A DNA stretch of 63,151 nucleotides, from contig CALVXU010000014.1 of the NCBI GenBank assembly GCA_944371605.1, forward strand, positions 1-63,151, read 5' to 3'. Source of the stretch: an uncultured Bacilli bacterium (GTDB taxonomy: Bacteria > Bacillota_I > Bacilli_A > RFN20 > CAG-288). Shown here piece by piece: positions 53,913 to 62,325 of the stretch. The stretch's first letter is position 1. Each line of letters begins with the position of its first letter. Under the pieces are notes generated by a model that saw only the letters and a program-made list of their open reading frames with translations, was not told the origin of the DNA and did no database searches. The translations under genes were made by a program, and so were the position numbers.

Positions 53913-54953
53913 TTATAATCCGAGAGTATCAGCCCAATCAGCAGTTTCGACGATTTCAGCATAGGTTTCAGTATGAGTAGCAGTGAGAACACCACCAGCT
54001 GCTTTAACAATCGCATCACCATCGAGAGAATTCATGAATGCGACAAAGGATTGAATCAAAGCGATTTGAATTTCATCTCTATCTTCAGAAACGGCTTTTG
54101 GATACATGTAGTTGAAATTACGTTGGAGAGGATAAGAGCCATCCTTGATATTTTCTTCGTTAGCCTCAACATATTTCGTTCCATCGCTAGAAACTTTTAA
54201 TGTTTTGAGATCGGTATGAGTTTCGAGCCCTTCTAATGAACAATAACCAATGCCATTATCAGTAGCTTCGACCGAACTAATCATATCGCCATTAGTAGCG
54301 ACTTGACCGACAGAAGAAGTTAACAATTTATCATCAGATTTGGCGTCTTCGATACCGATTTTAGTGCAGAAGCCATCTCTTGTGCCAGAAGCAGTATCAC
54401 GAGTGAATGGTTTGATTTCACCGGAAGCGCCAGAAGCGATTGCGCTCCAATCAGTGATAGGATCTTCACTAGAATAATCAGCTCCAAAGTTTGCTTCAGA
54501 AGTCTCTGCATCAGCGATAGCAGAGGGATTGACATAAATATCTCTTAATTGTTGAAGAGTGATTTGGCTGACATTAGTATTAGCAGTATTGACGATAACA
54601 GCGATACCATCGGCACAGATTTTGCCATTGGTATAATCGGCTGTCTTTTCAGAATCGTTGAATTCACGAGAAGCGAAACCGACATCACCTGTTCCGTCTT
54701 CTAATCTCTTAAAAGCATCTCCAGAACCAGTATGATCGTGAACAGCTTCAGGTCTATTTCCACTTTCAAAAGTGTTGACCCAAGCATCGGTTAAATCTTT
54801 TGACATAGATTGAACAGAAGTAGAACCGACAAAAGTGACTATTCTATCACTTAAATCGACAGTGGTACCATTACTAGAAGAATTGGTAGTGTCACAAGAA
54901 GCTAACATAGATAAGGCGCAAATAGAAACTGCAAGTACACCTAATTTTTTCAT
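53913..54953 (-). CDS. pstS: Phosphate-binding lipoprotein PstS
   Basis: 346 aa. Signal MKKLGVLAVSICALSMLASC with lipobox (Cys 20) and SSSNG linker. Phosphate contacts: TFVGSTSVQSM (about 40-50), GSGDAFKRLEDGTGDVGFASRE (about 82-103) and TRDTASGTRDGF (about 184-195). Captures phosphate outside the membrane and delivers it to PstCA. AGAGG precedes the ATG. First gene of the pst operon. Confidence 0.96.
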   Translation of the reverse strand: MKKLGVLAVSICALSMLASCDTTNSSSNGTTVDLSDRIVTFVGSTSVQSMSKDLTDAWVNTFESGNRPEAVHDHTGSGDAFKRLEDGTGDVGFASREFNDSEKTADYTNGKICADGIAVIVNTANTNVSQITLQQLRDIYVNPSAIADAETSEANFGADYSSEDPITDWSAIASGASGEIKPFTRDTASGTRDGFCTKIGIEDAKSDDKLLTSSVGQVATNGDMISSVEATDNGIGYCSLEGLETHTDLKTLKVSSDGTKYVEANEENIKDGSYPLQRNFNYMYPKAVSEDRDEIQIALIQSFVAFMNSLDGDAIVKAAGGVLTATHTETYAEIVETADWADTLGL

Positions 54954-55026
54954 TTTTGATTTACCTCTTTTAATTTAAAACCGCAAATATGTTATTGATT
55001 ACAATTAAAGGGATAAACCCTAAACC

Positions 55027-55053
55027 TGTTAAGAATTGTAAAGAAATCGTAAA
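55027..55053 (-). promoter_or_regulatory. Tandem Pho-box-like repeats and pstS promoter
   Basis: On the minus strand three hexamers in a row: TTTACG (55053-55048), TTTACA (55042-55037), TTAACA (55032-55027), spaced 11 and 10 nt, matching the TT(A/C/T)ACA repeats bound by PhoP. The last hexamer can also serve as -35, with TTTAAT 17 nt further down. The location before pstS, next to phoPR, supports phosphate-starvation activation. Confidence 0.7.
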
Positions 55054-55251
55054 AACGAGTTCATTCATCATCGACTACTAATCATTTCTTTAAAATCTAA
55101 ATTTTAATAATTATTAATACTATTAACTTAATGTTTTATATCGAAAAAATTATTTATTGTTTCATTATAATGAACGGTGAATGATAAAGTAAATCACAAG
55201 TTAAAATGGTATAATCTCTTTGTTACATTTGACATCTAAGAGGTGATATTT

Positions 55252-55878
55252 GTGGAAGAAGCTTCAGTGCAATTATCTCGATTGATAAAAGAAAAATATT
55301 ATTTAGATTCCATCGATGAAGACATGATTTTTAATTTTGAAGAAGTTAAAAATTTATCTTTTCTCAATGATTTAAATCTATCAGAAGATTTTAAAAATAG
55401 ATGCCGATCTGATTTCTTTTACTTGTTTCCATATGCAAAAGATAAAAAATTAGTCTTTTCTTTTTTTGCACGATTAGGAAGAAACATTTTTTTGATTGAT
55501 AAATTACCACAATTTTGCTTTGACACGCTATCTCCTTATCACATCAAACAATACGAAGATCGTATCATTGAAGAAACTGATAAAATACAATTAGATTCAC
55601 AACAATTACCGCTATTGTTCGATTTCTTTCATCAACGAGTTGAAAAAATGCAATTACTTGATTTTTTACAAAATGAAAATGTATTAAAAAGCGCTGATTA
55701 TAAATTTTATGAAGTACTGTTATTAGCTGGAAATAAAAATGAAAACAAACTCTTTTCAGACTTTATCTATATAACCAAAAAAATATTTAAAGAATATGTT
55801 CAAAATATAGGTGCTATCGCTGAAGAAGATTTCAAGCTACTATCCCCGATAAGAATAGGAGAAGAAAATGAAGGATAA
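55252..55878 (+). CDS. Hypothetical protein, 208 aa
   Basis: 208 aa from the GTG at 55252; GAGG 8 nt upstream favours it over the GTG at 55243. Cytoplasmic, mostly helical, rich in Phe, Lys and Asp (DFKNRCRSDFFYLFPYAKDKKLVFSFFARLGRNIFLIDKLP). TATAAT at 55210-55215 is its promoter. Overlaps the next gene by 11 nt. I do not recognise a family. Confidence 0.75.
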   Translation: MEEASVQLSRLIKEKYYLDSIDEDMIFNFEEVKNLSFLNDLNLSEDFKNRCRSDFFYLFPYAKDKKLVFSFFARLGRNIFLIDKLPQFCFDTLSPYHIKQYEDRIIEETDKIQLDSQQLPLLFDFFHQRVEKMQLLDFLQNENVLKSADYKFYEVLLLAGNKNENKLFSDFIYITKKIFKEYVQNIGAIAEEDFKLLSPIRIGEENEG

Positions 55879-56368
55879 AATCAATTTATATTTAAGCCGT
55901 GCTAAAGATAAAAATCGTTTATACGGTTATCTGCATCTCATCTTTTCTATCTGTTTGATTTTTCTCTTTTTTGTTCCAGTTTTTTGCACATTTGTTCAAG
56001 GTGAAAAAGAAAGCATTTTAGGCTATTATTCATTTGAGTTCATGAATGATAGTTTTGATATCATCCATTATGCTATTTCGATATTGATAATTTCAATAAT
56101 ATTATCAATATGTCTATTTATCACCAGCATCACAACTATTCTTGTCGATGAAAAAAGTTTAGCAAAAGCTAAAAATTCCAACTTGATAGTCCTAGCCTTA
56201 AAAACAATCACAGACATCATATTACTGATAGTAGCTGACCAAACCAAAACTAATATTCAATTAGATTGGGGCGGTTATATCTTGCCTGCAATCGATGTTG
56301 TTTTCTTTGGAATAAGCCTTTATTTTAAAATAAATGATAAGAAAAAAACCGAAAATATTGAAGAATAA
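55868..56368 (+). CDS. Four-TM membrane protein, unknown
   Basis: 166 aa. TM segments near 20-40, 62-86, 105-120 and 135-152; short cytoplasmic ends rich in Lys. Translationally coupled to the preceding gene (SD GGAGAAG inside it). Converges on the alpha-glucosidase gene, leaving only 4 nt between stops. Function unknown; likely partner of the 208-aa protein. Confidence 0.72.
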   Translation: MKDKINLYLSRAKDKNRLYGYLHLIFSICLIFLFFVPVFCTFVQGEKESILGYYSFEFMNDSFDIIHYAISILIISIILSICLFITSITTILVDEKSLAKAKNSNLIVLALKTITDIILLIVADQTKTNIQLDWGGYILPAIDVVFFGISLYFKINDKKKTENIEE

Positions 56369-56372
56369 ATAA

Positions 56373-58007
56373 TCATTTTATCTTGTATATTCTGGCTTCA
56401 TATGGTTTTAGATAACTTGCATTTGCACCATAATTACTTAAAACCAATTTTTTATCGATTAGATTAAATTGTTTTGGTATCTCACATTTTTTATAGCTGA
56501 AGTTAAGAACGACTAAAAGTTTAGAAGTTTCATCATATCTCTCATAGACAAAAAGATTTTTATTCGTTTGATAAAATTTGATATCACCTCTTCCTAAAAC
56601 TGGATATTCCCTTCTGAAAGAATTGAGCTTTTTGACATAGTTTAATGGTGAATCTGGATCTTTCATCAAAGTCGTCGCATTTAATTTATCCCCATCTTCA
56701 TAATACTTTTGCCATGGTTCAACCCCAGGAGTTGAAAAACCATATCCACAAGTATCATCAAATGGGAATGGATATCTAGCATCATCTCTCCCAAAATGCC
56801 TTGCTATTTTCCACGCTGATTTCTTAGGCATAAATCTTCCTATAAATCGATAAAGAAACTCAGCTACAATATCATGTGACTCTTCATAATCTAAACTTTT
56901 ATAATCTGTTAAGCCTAGCTCTTGTCCCATATATATAAAACAAGCGCCTTTAAGGGTATATAACATCGTCAATAGCATTTTACTTCCGCTTTGTGGATAC
57001 TTATCGCTTCTCACATACTTTCCCACAGCGCGATGCTGATCATGGTTTTCTAAATAATTACCATTATAACTGACTTTGTTTTGCCATTCGATTATCGTCT
57101 TTTTAATCCTTTTTATATTTGGCTTTGAAGAAAAAAATCCATTAGCAAACGCGATATCAAAATTGAATATTGCGTTGAGCTCATCTTCTAAAAAAGCTTC
57201 CCCTTGATCGGAATTGATCCCATAGCATTCGCCGATCAAAACCGCATCCTTTCTTTTTAATATCACATCTTTATTCAGCTTTTTTAAAACTTGATGGCAT
57301 CCCTGAGTCGCGACAAAATGCTCGCATCCGATAGGCTTAGAAAGAGATGTTCTTTTTCCATCAGCTAAACTTTCTTTATAAATCTCTGAAATAACATCAC
57401 AGCGGAAGCCATAAATTCCTTTATCAAGCCAAAAATTCATGATATCTTCAACTTCTTGAATCACTTGTGAATTGTGGAAATCTAAGTCAGGTTGTTCTTT
57501 AGAGTAGAGATGAAGATAAAACATTCCTGGTTCATTTTCCAGCTCTGTCCAGGCTGAACCAGTGAAAGTAGTCGTCCAATTATTTGGTGGTAATCGATGG
57601 TTTTTCCCTTTGCCTTTTCGGAAATAATAATACTTTCGATATGGTGAATCAGGATTCTTCAACGCCTCTTGAAACCATCTATGTTTATAAGAGGTATGAT
57701 TGATAACTAAATCCATGATGATTTTGATTCCTCGTTTGTCGGCTTCTTTTATCAGCCTTTCAAAATCATCCATTGTTCCGAAAAGAGGATTAATATTCTT
57801 ATAGTCGCTGACATCATATCCCATATCTATCATCGGCGAAGGATAAATAGGAGATAACCAAATCAATTTAAAACCTAAATCGGCGATATAATCAAGCCGA
57901 GAGATGATTCCATTTAAATCACCTTTGCCATCGCCATTAGTATCTTTAAACGATATCGGATAAATCTGATAAACAGCGTTATCTTTTAACAATCCTGTTC
58001 TATTCAT
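56373..58007 (-). CDS. GH13 alpha-glucosidase (oligo-1,6-glucosidase type)
   Basis: 544 aa. Cytoplasmic TIM-barrel glycosidase of the GH13_31 type. Region I DLVINHTS (99-106), nucleophile Asp204 in GFRCDVISE, acid/base Glu260 in IGECYG, Asp323 in ENHDQ, and the calcium-type loop DTNGDGKGDLNG (22-33). Val205 after the nucleophile is the residue associated with alpha-1,6 specificity (isomaltose, dextrin branches); alpha-1,4 enzymes usually have Ala or Thr. The start ATG lies 3 nt after the T-run of the upstream terminator and lacks an SD, which is odd. Confidence 0.92.
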   Translation of the reverse strand: MNRTGLLKDNAVYQIYPISFKDTNGDGKGDLNGIISRLDYIADLGFKLIWLSPIYPSPMIDMGYDVSDYKNINPLFGTMDDFERLIKEADKRGIKIIMDLVINHTSYKHRWFQEALKNPDSPYRKYYYFRKGKGKNHRLPPNNWTTTFTGSAWTELENEPGMFYLHLYSKEQPDLDFHNSQVIQEVEDIMNFWLDKGIYGFRCDVISEIYKESLADGKRTSLSKPIGCEHFVATQGCHQVLKKLNKDVILKRKDAVLIGECYGINSDQGEAFLEDELNAIFNFDIAFANGFFSSKPNIKRIKKTIIEWQNKVSYNGNYLENHDQHRAVGKYVRSDKYPQSGSKMLLTMLYTLKGACFIYMGQELGLTDYKSLDYEESHDIVAEFLYRFIGRFMPKKSAWKIARHFGRDDARYPFPFDDTCGYGFSTPGVEPWQKYYEDGDKLNATTLMKDPDSPLNYVKKLNSFRREYPVLGRGDIKFYQTNKNLFVYERYDETSKLLVVLNFSYKKCEIPKQFNLIDKKLVLSNYGANASYLKPYEARIYKIK

Positions 58008-58010
58008 AAT

Positions 58011-58036
58011 AAAAACTGCTTCGCAAAGGAAGCAGT
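58011..58036 (-). terminator. Terminator overlapping the alpha-glucosidase leader
   Basis: Minus strand ACTGCTTC-CTTTGC-GAAGCAGT followed by TTTTT, ending just before the ATG at 58007. It ends the upstream lipoprotein message and occupies the place where the alpha-glucosidase RBS should be. Confidence 0.85.
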
Positions 58037-58049
58037 CAATGTATTCTTG

Positions 58050-58640
58050 TTATTCAGTAACAGTTTTTAAAGAAAAAGTATATTCAGTAGATTTCTCGAC
58101 TGTCGCACTTACTGTCTCGCCTTCATTTTCCATCGTAAGCACGAGTTTAACATCACTTGAGAATGGTAATCCTTCAGAAGTATAAACAGACTCAGAATGA
58201 GTGGAGGTATCTAAAGAAATTTCAGTATCAGGAATTGCGATAGAGCTTGTCGAATCAACACTGATACCTAATTCAGTGCCATTGTTCAAATAGTATTTGA
58301 TTTCTGTATTACTATCAGCAGTCGCAGACAATGTTTCTAAAGTCAATCGATCTAAAGCGACTGGTTGAACCTCTTCTGTGACGATTTGTGGTTTATCAAC
58401 ACTATATCCTAACTGTTGTAATACATCCTTTAGTTCATCAGAGGCGTCTTTCACTTCAATAGTGCTAGTAGCAGTACCAATATCATACTTATCAGCTAAA
58501 TTTGTCGTATAATTTTTTTCAACAAATTCAGTCGCTTCTCTCAAACTGATCTGTTCGCCTAAATAGGAACAACTAGATACTACTCCCAAGAAACCTAATG
58601 AGATGATTCCAGTAGTTAAGAACTTTTTAATATTGCGCAT
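58050..58640 (-). CDS. Lipoprotein, unknown function
   Basis: 196 aa from the ATG at 58640 (GGGG 6 nt upstream). Signal ends in GVVSSC (Cys about 24). The mature part has an N-terminal helix (LREATEFVEKNYTTNLADKYDIG) and then beta strands with many Ser/Thr/Glu (SVDSTSSIAIPDTEISLDTSTHSESVY). No family recognised. Followed by the terminator at 58011-58036. Confidence 0.72.
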   Translation of the reverse strand: MRNIKKFLTTGIISLGFLGVVSSCSYLGEQISLREATEFVEKNYTTNLADKYDIGTATSTIEVKDASDELKDVLQQLGYSVDKPQIVTEEVQPVALDRLTLETLSATADSNTEIKYYLNNGTELGISVDSTSSIAIPDTEISLDTSTHSESVYTSEGLPFSSDVKLVLTMENEGETVSATVEKSTEYTFSLKTVTE

Positions 58641-58712
58641 AATGAACCCCTTTCCATTTCCCATTCATTATAAACATAAATATATTATATATTCTAACAA
58701 AAAATAAATCGA

Positions 58713-59543
58713 TTAAAAGCAAACAATTAAACCACCCGGCATCGCATAATAGGAACAAAGCGCTTGGTTCTCTCTGATAGTGACAGAATCGAATTGATAT
58801 CGGCTTTCAATAGCTCGCTTAATCTTATTAGCATCTTCTGAAGCTTGCGTATGTGAGATAATACAATTTTTATGCAAAGTTGTAGAGGCAAATTCACCGA
58901 TGTCTTCAATTAATTTTTCAATGGCTTTTTTTATAGTGCGGCATTTGTCTTTGATTTTGATCTCACCATCAACACCATAAAGGACAGGCTTGATATGTAA
59001 TGTAGAGGCGATCAAGCCGATGAGCTTATTGATGCGACCGTTTTTAATAAAAACATCAAAATGCGACAAAATAAATAAAAGTTTCATTTGATCACGATAT
59101 TTAGTGAGTTCGACTTGTATTTCTTCAAAAGATTTATTTGCTTTAATTAATTCATAAGCTTTGTTTGTCATCAATTCCATTGTTCCTGCGACAAGTTTAG
59201 AATCTATAACAAAAACATCTTCTGGAGAGCTATATAGATTTTTAGCAATCATTGCAGAATTATATGATCCAGAAAGTTTTTGAGCTATAGTGATCACTAT
59301 ATATTTGTCAGCGCCAGTCATACGCGAAAGAAAATCATTAGGAGATGGGCATGAAGATGATGAGACAGATTTGCTTTGCATGATTCTTTCAAGCATTTCA
59401 TCAATCGAGCAATGACCATCATCAATATATTGCTTGTTATCAACAATAACAGTTAAAGGAGCAACATCAAATCCAACTTCAGGATCAGTGATATAGCCTG
59501 GATGTAAGTTCGAAGAACTATCAACGATAATTTTATATTTCAT
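58713..59543 (-). CDS. DegV-family fatty-acid-binding protein
   Basis: 276 aa. N-terminal IIVDSSSNLHPGY (4-16), VAPLTVIVDNKQYIDDG (about 27-43), SSSCPSPNDF (about 57-66) and GRINKLIGLIAS (about 169) are DegV hallmarks. The family (FakB) presents a fatty acid to the kinase FakA for phosphorylation and use in phospholipid synthesis. FakA is not in this window. The protein ends MPGGLIVCF, as usual for the family. SD GAGG lies 9 nt before the ATG. Confidence 0.93.
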   Translation of the reverse strand: MKYKIIVDSSSNLHPGYITDPEVGFDVAPLTVIVDNKQYIDDGHCSIDEMLERIMQSKSVSSSSCPSPNDFLSRMTGADKYIVITIAQKLSGSYNSAMIAKNLYSSPEDVFVIDSKLVAGTMELMTNKAYELIKANKSFEEIQVELTKYRDQMKLLFILSHFDVFIKNGRINKLIGLIASTLHIKPVLYGVDGEIKIKDKCRTIKKAIEKLIEDIGEFASTTLHKNCIISHTQASEDANKIKRAIESRYQFDSVTIRENQALCSYYAMPGGLIVCF

Positions 59544-59815
59544 TTTTATCTCCTCAATAAACGGATTGTAAATTATTGTAGTGATTTTATACCCCTATAA
59601 CAAGATTTAAAGCTTTTATCAAAACCAGAAATCTCACTCGGATAATTTTAGTTTTTTGTGTGTTATCACACTTATTTTTCTTTCTAAAATTTAAAGCTTA
59701 ACCAATGGAATAGATTAGACTTATAATATAAGCGATAAATAAAGACTAGATAAATATTAATAAATATATTAATATAAATGCTTGCTGGTGTGCATTTTAT
59801 TCAAGGAGAATCCAA
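59544..59815 (+). promoter_or_regulatory. degV-secA divergent intergenic region
   Basis: No gene. GTGTG-TTAT-CACAC (59658-59671) is a perfect hairpin followed by a T-rich stretch; it may be a weak terminator or an operator. A strong SD AAGGAGAA lies before secA. Clear promoter boxes were not found with confidence. Confidence 0.4.
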
Positions 59816-62308
59816 ATGAGTTTTTTTGACAAATTATTCCGTATTGATCAGCGCGCTTATAAAAAAATAGAAAGAAAAGCAAAAGTTGTTTTCCAATATG
59901 AGGAACCGTTTTCAAAGCTTTCTGATGGTGACTTAAAAGCTAAAACTGCTATTTTTAAACAACGCTTAAAGAATGGTGAAACAATCGATGATATTTTACC
60001 TGAAGCTTTTGCTGTCGCTAGAGAAACTGGACGACGTGTATTAGGTCAATTCCCTTATCCAGTACAAGTCTTTGGTGCTACTGTCTTGAATGAGGGCGAT
60101 GTCGCTGAAATGAAAACCGGTGAAGGTAAAACTCTGACAGCTACAATGGCGGTTTATTTAAATGCTCTTGAAGGCAAAGGAACACACGTTGTCACTGTCA
60201 ACGAATATTTAGCTCAACGTGATGCTGACTGGATGGGAAATATCTATCGTTTCTTAGGTTTAACAGTCGGCGTCAATCTTCGCGAAAAGAATGCGACTCA
60301 AAAACAAGAAGCTTTTAATTGTGATATCACTTATACGACTAACTCTGAAGTCGGCTTTGACTACTTACGTGATAATATGGCTAAATCAGTTCAAACCCGT
60401 GTTTTAAGAGGTTTGCACTATGCCATCGTCGATGAATGCGACTCAATCTTAATCGATGAATCAAGAACTCCTTTGATCATCTCCGGTGGTAGTGGTATCA
60501 CCGCTTCCACTTATGTCACTGCTGATCGCGTCGTTAAAAAGATGCGTAAAGATCGCGATTATATCATTGATGTTGAAAAGAAAACTTGTTCTTTGACTGA
60601 AAAAGGTGCTCTTTTAGTTCAACAAGCCTTCTCAATCGATAATCTATATGATGCTAGATGGGCGGATTTAAACCATCGTATTCAACAAGCTTTAAAAGCC
60701 AATTACATCATGAAGAGAGATATCGAATATATGGTCAGCAATGATGAAATTCTTTTGATTGATGGTTTCACTGGCCGTGTCATGAAAGGTAGAGAGTACT
60801 CAGATGGTTTGCAACAAGCTTTGCAGGCTAAAGAACATGTTAATATCAAACCTGAGACAGTCACTTTAGCTACTATCACTTATCAAAATTTCTTCCGTTT
60901 ATATGATAAATTGGCTGGTATGACAGGAACCGCTAAAACTGAAGAAGAAGAATTCCGTAAAGTTTACAACATGCGTGTTATCACCATTCCAACCAATAGA
61001 CCAGTCGTTAGATATGATGATAGAGATACTATTTTCGGTAATGAAAAAGCTAAGTACCAGGCTTTGGTAGAAGATGTCAAAGAAAGACATGCCAAAGGTC
61101 AACCGATTTTAATCGGTACACCTTCTGTTGAAAAATCTGAAATCGTAGATAAATTGTTGAATGATGCCAACATTCCTCATGAAGTTTTAAACGCTAAAAA
61201 CAATGCCAAAGAAGCTGTCATCATCGCTCAAGCCGGTCAAAAGAACGCTGTCACTATCGCCACCAACATGGCTGGTCGTGGTACTGATATCAAATTAGGT
61301 GAAGGCGTTAAAGATTTGGGCGGCTTAGCTGTTTTAGCAACAGAAAGAAATGAATCACGTCGTATTGACAACCAATTGAAAGGCCGTTCTGGTCGTCAAG
61401 GTGATCCTGGCTATTCAAAATTCTATGTGTCTTTAGAAGATGAAATCTTCATCCGTTTCGCTCCTAAATCTTATAAAAATTTATATGAAAAACTAGGAGA
61501 TGATGCTTTTGAATCAAAGATGATGTCTAATGCTATCACTCAAGCTCAAAAACGTGTTGAAGGTCAAAATTTTGATACTCGTAAGCAATTATTAAACTAT
61601 GATGATGTTCTCTCTCGTCAAAGAAAAATCATGTATGAGAGAAGAGATCATATTTTATATTCTAAATCCGTCAGTGACACCATTCCTGGATATTTCAATT
61701 TAGTGACTAAAGCGATCTGTGATCAATCTTTCACTATCAAAGATCAAGAAAAAATCATGGATGCTGACAAATTGAAAGAAAATACTATCAAAGCTTTATC
61801 TATCCCCGAAGATTTGATTCCTTTCTCTGTCTTTGATGGTGTCAGCTATGATGATGCTGTCGAATTATTATCTGCTAGATTATTAAGACACTACCACGAT
61901 CTATCTAAAGATTGGACAGAGAAGATGAGAGATTTTGCCGAAAAGACCACAACTCTCGATTGTATTGATAGACGCTGGACAAAACATATCGATCAGATGA
62001 GCAAATTGAGAGAAGCCATTTGGTTACGTTCTTATGCTCAAACTGATCCTTTACAAGCTTATACTAATGAAGGTTTTGCAATGTTCGATGCCATGAATAA
62101 AGCTATCGCTGGCGATGTTGTGAGAACCTTATTCAGAGTTCAATTCAGAGCTAATGCTAGAGCTGTCAATGAAGCTATTGAAAAAGCTCCTATCAGTAAA
62201 ACAAACACCGCTACTATTTCTACACCTAAAGATGTTAAATTCGATTCCAATATCGTCCCTGATGACGACGGAATAGACCGTTCTAATCCAACAGCTAAAA
62301 TCATGTAA
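59816..62308 (+). CDS. secA: Preprotein translocase ATPase SecA
   Basis: 830 aa. Motor of the Sec pathway. NBD1 P-loop MKTGEGKTLTAT (99-110), DEAD-type VDECDSILIDE (about 205-215), the preprotein cross-linking domain, NBD2 with TNMAGRGTDIKLGEG (about 483-497) and LKGRSGRQGDPG (about 520), then helical wing and scaffold domains. The usual C-terminal zinc motif (CxCx8CH) is absent; the protein ends NPTAKIM after a Pro/Asp-rich tail. secA-prfB order is common in Firmicutes; 17 nt separate them. Confidence 0.98.
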   Translation: MSFFDKLFRIDQRAYKKIERKAKVVFQYEEPFSKLSDGDLKAKTAIFKQRLKNGETIDDILPEAFAVARETGRRVLGQFPYPVQVFGATVLNEGDVAEMKTGEGKTLTATMAVYLNALEGKGTHVVTVNEYLAQRDADWMGNIYRFLGLTVGVNLREKNATQKQEAFNCDITYTTNSEVGFDYLRDNMAKSVQTRVLRGLHYAIVDECDSILIDESRTPLIISGGSGITASTYVTADRVVKKMRKDRDYIIDVEKKTCSLTEKGALLVQQAFSIDNLYDARWADLNHRIQQALKANYIMKRDIEYMVSNDEILLIDGFTGRVMKGREYSDGLQQALQAKEHVNIKPETVTLATITYQNFFRLYDKLAGMTGTAKTEEEEFRKVYNMRVITIPTNRPVVRYDDRDTIFGNEKAKYQALVEDVKERHAKGQPILIGTPSVEKSEIVDKLLNDANIPHEVLNAKNNAKEAVIIAQAGQKNAVTIATNMAGRGTDIKLGEGVKDLGGLAVLATERNESRRIDNQLKGRSGRQGDPGYSKFYVSLEDEIFIRFAPKSYKNLYEKLGDDAFESKMMSNAITQAQKRVEGQNFDTRKQLLNYDDVLSRQRKIMYERRDHILYSKSVSDTIPGYFNLVTKAICDQSFTIKDQEKIMDADKLKENTIKALSIPEDLIPFSVFDGVSYDDAVELLSARLLRHYHDLSKDWTEKMRDFAEKTTTLDCIDRRWTKHIDQMSKLREAIWLRSYAQTDPLQAYTNEGFAMFDAMNKAIAGDVVRTLFRVQFRANARAVNEAIEKAPISKTNTATISTPKDVKFDSNIVPDDDGIDRSNPTAKIM

Positions 62309-62325
62309 AGAAAGGAAGCCGAACA

